From Mycoplasmatota bacterium (lineage in GTDB: Bacteria; Bacillota_I; Bacilli_A; RF39; UBA660), in the NCBI GenBank assembly GCA_022771205.1, contig JALFCF010000008.1, positions 45,730-109,729 of the forward strand: a stretch of 64,000 nt of DNA, in the 5' to 3' direction. The position numbers and the translations under genes were made by a program. Shown here in pieces: positions 26,206-32,368 of the stretch (the first letter of the stretch is position 1; each line of letters opens with the position of its first letter). The notes below the pieces were generated by a model that saw only the letters and a program-made list of their open reading frames with translations, had not been told where the DNA came from and did not search any database.

Positions 26206-26331
26206 TTATCTAAATTGACAACAAGAGCCACATTGAACATTACTTACCACATTTTCTTCGGAACAAGTATATTGAGGACGATAAGTATGTTTAAATATAT
26301 GATGATTGATAATTCTAGTATGAATTGGACA
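26206..26331 (-). pseudogene. cotD: 3' part of an interrupted cotD-like spore coat gene
   Basis: 41 codons with no start codon: CPIHTRIINHHIFKHTYRPQ then YTCSEENVV and a C-rich CGSCCQFR end, followed by stop and terminator. This is the His/Tyr/Cys-rich C-terminal half of the CotD inner spore coat family. Upstream in frame is CAT-GTA and then a TGA that belong to the mobile element. The matching 5' part lies 4.3 kb away at 30668-30886. Joined at TG (26331-26330 with 30667-30666), the frame is restored. Confidence 0.8.
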
Positions 26332-26358
26332 TACATGTCACTGCCCTTTTTTGGTAGA

Positions 26359-26838
26359 CTATATAGAATCTAAATCTTTATTACTCAAATATTTTAATTT
26401 ATATTCATATTTGCTTATTTTTTTTAATTTATCTTTTTCATGTTTAAAATATAATTTAGCTATTCTTAACATATCATAAAATTGATAGAATGTTGGTGGA
26501 TAATTATATTTTTCTTTTCCTAACTTTTGTTTAAACCACCTTTTTATAACTCTTTTATATACTATAAATTTAGGGATTTTTAAATAATAAATTTTATCAC
26601 AACATTCAAGGCCTTTGTCAAATCTATCTCTCCCTACATCTTCTATTATCCAAGAATCCTGGTTTATTATATTATTAAACATATTTTCTATTTCTTCATC
26701 AGTTCTTTTTGTATGAGCATTTTCATCATCATACACAACACAATCTAACTCATATGATTTTATATTATATTTAAGTGACATTTTTTTAGAAAGTGTTGTT
26801 TTTCCAGAACCAGATGGCCCTATAATATATATTTTCAT
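26359..26838 (-). CDS. P-loop nucleotide kinase-like protein (topology-modulation/FlaR type)
   Basis: 159 residues. Walker A is at the start (MKIYIIGPSGSGKTTLSKKM) and ELDCVVYDD follows at the place of the acceptor-binding Asp. A lid-like basic stretch is seen in KRVIKRWFKQKLGKEKYNYP. This matches small adenylate-kinase-like proteins annotated as DNA topology modulation protein FlaR, a misleading name; a nucleotide or nucleoside kinase is more likely. ATG 26838 follows GGGAGATTAAAG. Last gene before the left end of the element. Confidence 0.75.
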   Translation of the reverse strand: MKIYIIGPSGSGKTTLSKKMSLKYNIKSYELDCVVYDDENAHTKRTDEEIENMFNNIINQDSWIIEDVGRDRFDKGLECCDKIYYLKIPKFIVYKRVIKRWFKQKLGKEKYNYPPTFYQFYDMLRIAKLYFKHEKDKLKKISKYEYKLKYLSNKDLDSI

Positions 26839-26915
26839 CTTTAATCTCCCGTACATCAAATTATATTAAAGTTCTTTATTCAATTAATCCTATTACACAT
26901 ATTATATCATTTTAA

Positions 26916-28484
26916 TTAAATATTGTCTGCAAAACTAACTTTTATATTTATAGTTTTATCTTCAAATATTTCAATTTTATCAATTAAATTAATTATTAAT
27001 TCTCTACTAGGTTCTTTCATAGATATAAATTTATTAATATATTCATTTATCAATTTATTTTTAGATTCTTCACTGATAGTATCTTTAATATCGTTATTTA
27101 ACTCATTATATCTTTTTTGTTTTATATTTAGTTCCAGCTCTAATTTTACTTTTATTCTTTCAAATTGTTCTTCAGTTATCTTTTTATTTAACTTATCAAT
27201 ATAAATAATATCTAAATTATCGTTTATTTGTTTAATATCATTAGTTAGTGTTTCTAACTCTTTTTTATTATTAAATTTATTTTCTTCAGTTAGATTATTT
27301 AATACATTATTTTTAACTTTATCTTTATTAACATAACTTAAACACATATTAGTTAATGAATTAATTATTACTTTTTCGAGCTTCTCATAATTATTAGAAT
27401 GAGTTGTACATAGTTTTTGTTTCATATAAGTTCTATAATAATTACAAATTGTATAACATCTATTATCTTTTTTTCTTCTTGCTTGTATTGAGATTCTATG
27501 ACCACAATCACCACAATATAAAAGTCCATCTAATAAATGATTTTCTTTTTTTTCGTTTCTTCCTACATTTTTAGGTATTCTTTTTTGTACTTCATAAAAT
27601 TTTTCTTTATTAATAATAGGTTCATGAGTATTTTCTACTATTATATAGTCTTTAGGATTATTTCTAATAACTTTTTTAATCTTATAATTAACCTTGCTTC
27701 TTCTATTTTGTACCATATCACCTATATATATCTGATTAGTTAAAATGTCTCTTATTGTTTTAGAATGCCACTGTCCATATTTTAAATTATAATTATTTTT
27801 CCATTCAAAACTGTAATATTGTGCTGGTGTTTTTATACCTTCATGAGTTAATTGTTTTGCTATTTTATAAAATGATAATCCCTCTAAACACATATCAAAA
27901 ATTCTTTTAACAACACTTGCTTGTTCTTCATTAATAACTAAATGATTTTTATCCTCTGGATCTTGGATATATCCAAACGGAGTTCTACCACCAACAAACT
28001 TGCCTTCTTTTTGTTTTGCTCTTAAGCTTGATTTAATCTTTTTCGAAATATCTTTAGCATACATATCATTCATGATTGCCTTGAATGGTGCTATATCATT
28101 ATTTGAACTATCTAAGAATGTATCTATATTATCAGTAACAGCTATATATCTAACATTATGTTCTGGAAAATATTTTTCAATTAAATTTCCAGTGCCAATA
28201 TAATCTCTTCCTAATCTTGACATATCCTTAGTAATAACCATATTAACCTTACCTAATTCAATATCATTTAATAATCTATTAAAATCAGGTCTATCAAAAT
28301 TAGTTCCACTATATCCATCATCAATATAAATATCATAAACTCTTAAATTATTTTCTTTAACATATTGAAGTAATAAACTTTTTTGATTTGTAATACTCTC
28401 ACTCATCATTACTTTATCATCATCTTCACGAGATAATCTTATATAAATACCAACATTATATATCGTGATTTTACTCGTTAACAA
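26916..28484 (-). CDS. Large serine recombinase (integrase) of the cotD element
   Basis: 522 residues. N-terminal resolvase domain: YIRLSREDD with the nucleophilic Ser, ITKDMSRLGRDYIGTGNLIE with the catalytic Arg pair, and DDGYSGTNFDRPDF. Then the recombinase domain (GGRTPFGYIQDPEDKNHLVI), zinc ribbon CGDCGHRIS, a CNYY and later Cys, and a coiled-coil C-terminal arm (about 400-490). These domains match Tn4451/TnpX- and phage-type large serine integrases, which recombine short att sites sharing a 2-bp core. It begins with TTG at 28484 after GGAGGTAAGAA. Presumed to have inserted, and to be able to excise, this element. Confidence 0.93.
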   Translation of the reverse strand: MLTSKITIYNVGIYIRLSREDDDKVMMSESITNQKSLLLQYVKENNLRVYDIYIDDGYSGTNFDRPDFNRLLNDIELGKVNMVITKDMSRLGRDYIGTGNLIEKYFPEHNVRYIAVTDNIDTFLDSSNNDIAPFKAIMNDMYAKDISKKIKSSLRAKQKEGKFVGGRTPFGYIQDPEDKNHLVINEEQASVVKRIFDMCLEGLSFYKIAKQLTHEGIKTPAQYYSFEWKNNYNLKYGQWHSKTIRDILTNQIYIGDMVQNRRSKVNYKIKKVIRNNPKDYIIVENTHEPIINKEKFYEVQKRIPKNVGRNEKKENHLLDGLLYCGDCGHRISIQARRKKDNRCYTICNYYRTYMKQKLCTTHSNNYEKLEKVIINSLTNMCLSYVNKDKVKNNVLNNLTEENKFNNKKELETLTNDIKQINDNLDIIYIDKLNKKITEEQFERIKVKLELELNIKQKRYNELNNDIKDTISEESKNKLINEYINKFISMKEPSRELIINLIDKIEIFEDKTINIKVSFADNI

Positions 28485-28654
28485 TTCTTACCTCCTTCTA
28501 GAGAAAATCGCGTACATGATGATGGTACCTCTCTTTTATCATTTTTACAAATCATCTGAATATATTTTTTTAATTCTTTATTTAAAACGTTTATTAAGAT
28601 ATCATTTATATCTTTTTCATTATTAAAAATAAAATTTATTTTATACTTATCCAT
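28478..28654 (-). CDS. Small hypothetical protein preceding the recombinase
   Basis: 58 residues: MDKYKINFIFNNEKDINDIL, then a helical middle and an end containing SLEGGKNC. Small ORFs that overlap the recombinase start are common in this class of element. ATG 28654 follows GAGGTG nine bases upstream. The overlap of seven bases with the recombinase suggests translational coupling that may set recombinase level. No known domain. Confidence 0.6.
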   Translation of the reverse strand: MDKYKINFIFNNEKDINDILINVLNKELKKYIQMICKNDKREVPSSCTRFSLEGGKNC

Positions 28655-28700
28655 AAATTTTGTACACCTCACTTAAACTTATGGATAAATTATTAGTTTT

Positions 28701-28751
28701 AGTAATACTAAATCGTGTAAATATTATATTACACATTAATTTAGTATTACT
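28701..28751. repeat. Nested inverted repeat between leader ORF and small ORF
   Basis: AGTAATACTAAAT (28701-28713) is a perfect inverted partner of ATTTAGTATTACT (28739-28751). Inside it, GTGTAA (28715-28720) pairs with TTACAC (28729-28734). It lies in the transcribed leader between the promoter and the recombinase unit. An operator, an attenuator or a recombinase-related site are all possible. Confidence 0.6.
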
Positions 28752-28794
28752 TATAGGCATTCACCTCTTTATAAATTATTCTTTTAAATTTCAT
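28747..28794 (-). CDS. Possible 15-codon leader peptide
   Basis: ATG 28794 (MKFKRIIYKEVNAYK, then TAA) with AAAGGAG nine bases upstream, just below a SigA-type promoter and above the nested inverted repeat. Its stop lies within the repeat, so its translation could alter that hairpin. Too short for coding statistics. Confidence 0.35.
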   Translation of the reverse strand: MKFKRIIYKEVNAYK

Positions 28795-28818
28795 ATACAT
28801 CATCTCCTTTCACGATGC

Positions 28819-28847
28819 ATGCTAGCTCATTGACTAATATTTGTCAA
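28819..28847 (-). promoter_or_regulatory. SigA-type promoter for the recombinase unit
   Basis: Minus strand TTGACA (28847-28842), 17-base spacer, TAGCAT (28824-28819). It looks vegetative; I saw no clear mother-cell sigma motif here. Confidence 0.55.
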
Positions 28848-28884
28848 ATCATATTTTGTTAGTTAATTTAGTTAATCATCCTAA

Positions 28885-29066
28885 ACCTAAACAATTTTTA
28901 TTAATTCTACAAAAGCAGGATAAGATGATGACCCCATAATATAAAAAGAACCCTTATACAATAAGGATTTGTTATGGTGTCGTTCTTATTTTGCACTTGC
29001 AAAATTCATCCTACTTCATAGGTTGATACAAAGGATAAAGTCTTATTTTATAAGATATTAAAGCAT
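28885..29066 (-). other. Non-coding, hairpin-rich stretch inside the element
   Basis: No plausible ORF. On the minus strand there is a TTTTGCA-CT-TGCAAAA hairpin near 29005-28990. AATCCTTAT-TGT-ATAAGGGTT then CTTTTTAT follows, a terminator-like hairpin near 28972-28940. An outer pairing of GACACCATAA with TTATGGGGTC encloses it. AGGATGA is repeated in inverted form around the region. A small RNA or attenuator is possible; no known riboswitch class was recognised. Confidence 0.4.
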
Positions 29067-29115
29067 ATAAAAAACATACTACATTTAATAAATAAATTAT
29101 TTTTGTAGGATGTTT
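29067..29115 (-). terminator. Terminator of the Fic gene
   Basis: AAACATCCTACA pairs with TGTAGTATGTTT (one mismatch) and is followed by TTTTTAT on the minus strand. Confidence 0.6.
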
Positions 29116-29122
29116 AAATTCT

Positions 29123-29875
29123 TTAATTTTTTTCTTCTATTTCAAAATCTAATAGTTCTTCACACATTTTTTTATATAAATCTTGTTCATGTCCAATAGT
29201 ATCAATTAAGAACATTTTATCATTTTCATATTCTTTTAAACCTCTCATATAATAAGGTTTATCATCATCTAATACAATAAAAGGCATAATGTTATTTCTT
29301 AAACATTCTTTAAACATTATTATTCTACCTACACGACCATTTCCATCTCCAAAAGGATGAATGCGCTCGAATCTAAAATGAAAATCTACAATATCTTCTA
29401 AAGTAATATTAGTTTTTGAATTATATTCATTTAGTAATGCTTCTATTTCTTTTTCTACATCTTCTGGAGCAGTAGTATTAATAACATTAACTACACCTAT
29501 TATATTAGGAACAACCTTAAATCCACCAACATTATATCTAGGATTTTCTTCATCACTAGTATTTCTCTTTAAGATTTTATTCATTTCGACTATCATATCT
29601 TTAGTTAATAACTTATCAACATTATCTAACATATAATCAAATAATTTAAAATGATTTTTAGATTCAGTTAAATCATCTAACTTTATTAAATCATCACTTT
29701 TAGGAATAAAAGAAGATGTATCAAATATTGCTTCAGTTTGTTCACTAGTTAATCTACTACCTTCAATTTTATTTGAATTATAAGCAAAATTAACTTGTGA
29801 ATAATGATATATATTACCTTTAAATTTAGATTCTTTTTGTTTAATTAATTCATTCTTAATTTTATTTATATCCAT
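29123..29875 (-). CDS. Fic-domain protein (predicted AMP transferase, class II)
   Basis: 250 residues. The Fic motif HPFGDGNGRVGR is complete near residue 170, so AMP transfer to hydroxyl side chains is expected. Near the N-terminus NSNKIEGSRLT fits the inhibitory helix S/TxxxE(G/N) of class II Fic proteins, in which a Glu blocks ATP binding in the same chain. No separate antitoxin is needed. ATG 29875 follows GGAGATAATCT, three bases after the peptidase stop, giving an operon. Target unknown. Confidence 0.9.
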   Translation of the reverse strand: MDINKIKNELIKQKESKFKGNIYHYSQVNFAYNSNKIEGSRLTSEQTEAIFDTSSFIPKSDDLIKLDDLTESKNHFKLFDYMLDNVDKLLTKDMIVEMNKILKRNTSDEENPRYNVGGFKVVPNIIGVVNVINTTAPEDVEKEIEALLNEYNSKTNITLEDIVDFHFRFERIHPFGDGNGRVGRIIMFKECLRNNIMPFIVLDDDKPYYMRGLKEYENDKMFLIDTIGHEQDLYKKMCEELLDFEIEEKN

Positions 29876-29878
29876 AGA

Positions 29879-30558
29879 TTATCTCCTTTTAACATCAGTA
29901 TCAATAAATTTTCTATTATAATAGTCTACTGCCGTAATGACTAAGTTATTACTTAATTTCTTAAAAGTTTCTCCAGATTTAATTGCTACTAAGAAAGTAT
30001 CTTTACCTAAGGTTTCTATTAAATAGCTAACCATCAAATATGAATAATCATAACTATCATATTCATGCATACCAAATTCGTTTTCTAACTCATACATTGA
30101 AGGAATATCAGTTTTATTAACATATTCTTCAAGTAAATATTTAATACCCTTACTATAAGTCCCATCTAAATATTTTGCAACACCCTCAGTTAACCATTCT
30201 GGTTGATTGCCATATATTATACTTTGAATCCCATGAATTTCTTCATGAAAAATAACCTTTTTATATTCTTCTTTACTCCATTCATTTTCTTTTGGATTAT
30301 CTTTTGGTTCAAAAAAGTTCAAAGAATTATCTTCATCCTTATGACAAGCACACATATAATCAGGCATACTATCAAAACCACGATTTTTCATTCCATTTAC
30401 CAAATCATCAATAGTATTATAAATGTATATATTAAAATTAAATTGTCCATTATCCTTTACACCAAAAAGTCTAATATTTCTTGTTTTCTAGAAACTAATA
30501 TTTTTTCTACTTCATTTTGATAGTTCTTATTTCTATTTGTACAAATATATTTGTTCAT
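29879..30558 (-). pseudogene. Frameshifted gluzincin metallopeptidase gene
   Basis: ATG 30558 (MNKYICTNRNKNYQNEVEKI, ribosome site GAGGTTG) reads 33 codons to a TAA at 30459-30457. The next frame continues LFGVKDNGQFNFNIYIYNTI and runs on into the main frame to 29879. That frame has FHEEIHGIQS (HExxH zinc site) and EWLTEGVAKYL (third-ligand Glu, MA-clan spacing). The shift falls at a run of five Ts near 30467-30463. It may be true decay, a sequencing slip or programmed slippage. The domain is an extracellular- or aminopeptidase-M1-like gluzincin without a visible signal peptide. Confidence 0.7.
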
Positions 30559-30593
30559 AAGTATCAACCTCTATTTCATTATACCACACAAAA

Positions 30594-30616
30594 AGACATT
30601 TCTTATCAAAATGCCT
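30594..30616 (-). terminator. Terminator just inside the right end of the element
   Basis: AGGCATTT-TGATAAG-AAATGTCT followed by TTTTGTGTG. It would stop transcripts from the cotD-like promoter shortly after they enter the element. Confidence 0.6.
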
Positions 30617-30667
30617 TTAGTTTGTACTTATTTTCTCTCAGATATTTTGATCTATCATAAATTATCA

Positions 30668-30886
30668 CACTTGAGGAACTTCATGAACTATAGTCTTATG
30701 AATACATTTTTGTTGAACTCCTTCTTGAATTGGACAACCCATATTAGAATTTCCATTCATTCCCATATTCATACCTACTGCTTCATTATTCATATTCATA
30801 TTAATATCAACATTCATATCATTATCTACTACATTATTATTTCCTTTAATAGTAGAATCAAAATCAAAATTATTTTGATCGAACAT
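30668..30886 (-). pseudogene. cotD: 5' part of an interrupted cotD-like spore coat gene
   Basis: 73 codons from ATG 30886 (strong AGGAGGTAATTATA). The N-terminal 50 residues are Asn/Asp/Met-rich low complexity; then CPIQEGVQQKCIHKTIVHEV and PQV lead to an accidental TGA (30667-30665) supplied by the element. CIHKTIVHEVP matches the CotD family before its CPIHT/NHH/YTC half, which is at 26206-26331. A CATAAGATA at 30915-30907, just before the ribosome site, resembles a mother-cell sigma -10 box (CATAnnnTA); I found no convincing -35. Confidence 0.8.
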
Positions 30887-30961
30887 TATAATTACCTCCT
30901 ATATTTTATCTTATGTTGAAAAAAAGATAAGAAAACGACATATGCCCAAAAAATACATCTA

Positions 30962-30992
30962 GAAAAAAATAAAAGTGCTAAAACTAGCACTT
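30962..30992 (-). terminator. Terminator of ffh
   Basis: AAGTGCTA-GTTT-TAGCACTT hairpin followed by TTATTTTTTT on the minus strand. Confidence 0.85.
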
Positions 30993-32298
30993 AAAAAGGA
31001 AGTTTAAAATTTCCATTAGAAAATTGTTTCATCATTTTTTTCATCTGATCAAACTGTTGTAATAATTTATTAACTTCTTGAACAGAAGTTCCACTACCAC
31101 TAGCAATTCTTGTCTTTCGACTTGCCTTAATAATTTCTGGATGTCGTCTTTCTTGAGGAGTCATGGATAAAACTATAGCTTCTATATGTGCTAATTGTTT
31201 AGGATCTATTTTAACATTATTAAGTCCCATTTTTTTAGCACCAGGAATAAGTTTTAATAAATTCTCCAAGGGTCCAAGTTTTTTCATCTGTTTCATAGTT
31301 GATAAAAAATCTTCTAAATCAAACTTTCCTTGTTGCATTCTTTTAGCAGTTTTTTCAGCTTCCTTTTCATCAATCGCTTCAGTTGCTTTCTCAACTAAAG
31401 AAACAATATCACCCATTCCCAAAATACGGCCTGCCATACGTTCGGGATCAAAAGAATCAAGGCCATCAAGTTTTTCAGATATACCAATAAATTTAATTGG
31501 TACATGTGTCAAATGACGAACAGATAATGCAACACCGCCTCTAGTATCACCATCTAACTTAGTAAGTATAACACCGGTAAGAGGTAATTTTTCATTAAAT
31601 CCAGTAATAACATTAATAGCATCTTGCCCCATCATAGAATCAATAACCAACAAAATTTCATCAGGACTAACTTCAGTTCTAATGTTCTCTAATTCATCCA
31701 TTAAAGTCTCATCAATATGCAAACGACCAGCAGTATCAATCAAAACATAATCATAACCATGATCATTAGCATAATTAATAGCATTTTTAGAGATCTCAAC
31801 AGGATTACCCTTTCCTTCATCATAAACTTCAATATTTAATTGTTTACCAATTTGTTTCAACTGTTCAATTGCAGCAGGACGATAAACATCACAAGCTACA
31901 AGCAAAGGTTTTTTAGAATGTTTTTTTCTTAAAAAATTAGCAAGTTTACCAATAGTTGTAGTCTTTCCAGAGCCTTGTAATCCAACCAACATTAAAACAG
32001 TAGGATGACCTTTAAGACAAATATCTTCTTGCTCTCCACCAAGCAACTCAGTTAATTCATCCTTAACTATTTTAACAAATAAATCTCCAGGATTAATACT
32101 ACTAGCAACTTCCTCCCCTAAAGCTTTCTCCTTAACAGAATTAGTAAATTCTTTAACCACTTTATAGTTAACATCAGCCTCTAACAATGCTAAACGTATT
32201 TCACGCATCATATCAGATATATTTTCTTCAGTTATTTTGCCATATCCCTTTATTTTATGAATAGCATTTTGTAAACGATCTCCTAAACTTTCAAACAT
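30991..32298 (-). CDS. ffh: Signal recognition particle GTPase Ffh
   Basis: 435 residues. Binds 4.5S/6S RNA and signal peptides and delivers ribosomes to FtsY. N domain from MFESLGDRLQNAIHKIKGYG; G domain with GLQGSGKTTTIGKLA, DTAGRLHID, TKLDGDTRGG; M domain with Met-rich helices (FLSTMKQMKKLGPLENLLKL; KMMKQF). ATG 32298 follows AGGTGATTAT; five extra upstream codons are rejected. Here a HerA-like gene separates it from ylxM and ftsY. Confidence 0.97.
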   Translation of the reverse strand: MFESLGDRLQNAIHKIKGYGKITEENISDMMREIRLALLEADVNYKVVKEFTNSVKEKALGEEVASSINPGDLFVKIVKDELTELLGGEQEDICLKGHPTVLMLVGLQGSGKTTTIGKLANFLRKKHSKKPLLVACDVYRPAAIEQLKQIGKQLNIEVYDEGKGNPVEISKNAINYANDHGYDYVLIDTAGRLHIDETLMDELENIRTEVSPDEILLVIDSMMGQDAINVITGFNEKLPLTGVILTKLDGDTRGGVALSVRHLTHVPIKFIGISEKLDGLDSFDPERMAGRILGMGDIVSLVEKATEAIDEKEAEKTAKRMQQGKFDLEDFLSTMKQMKKLGPLENLLKLIPGAKKMGLNNVKIDPKQLAHIEAIVLSMTPQERRHPEIIKASRKTRIASGSGTSVQEVNKLLQQFDQMKKMMKQFSNGNFKLPF

Positions 32299-32345
32299 AT
32301 AATCACCTAGCATTTATTATACAAAAAAACTCAAAGCAAGTAAAT

Positions 32346-32366
32346 AAAAAAGCAGGTATTCCTGCT
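32346..32366 (-). terminator. Terminator of the HerA-like gene
   Basis: AGCAGG-AATA-CCTGCT hairpin then TTTTTTATTT on the minus strand. Confidence 0.85.
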
Positions 32367-32368
32367 TA

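Larger units (their letters stand above)
26332..30667 (-). mobile_element. 4,336-bp serine-recombinase element inserted in the cotD-like gene
   Basis: The ends are defined by the two halves of the coat gene. On the minus strand the right junction reads CTCAAGTG-TG-ATAATT and the left junction CATGTA-TG-TCCAATTC. The shared TG, within GTRTG, is the likely 2-bp crossover site of a serine recombinase. All element genes lie on the minus strand, the same as the host gene. Order in transcription: frameshifted metallopeptidase, Fic protein, promoter and inverted-repeat region, small ORF, large serine recombinase, P-loop kinase. No relaxase or phage structural gene is present, so it is either a minimal integrative element or a decayed larger one. 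Confidence 0.85.

Noticed and set aside
26206..26331. Treating the CPIHTRIINHH stretch as chance open frame
   Set aside because: It has no start codon, but it has a family-like composition, a stop and a terminator, and it joins in frame with the 30668-30886 half.
30551..30919. 122-codon plus-strand ORF
   Set aside because: It is the antisense shadow of the Asn/His-rich cotD-like 5' half; low-complexity codons produce it.
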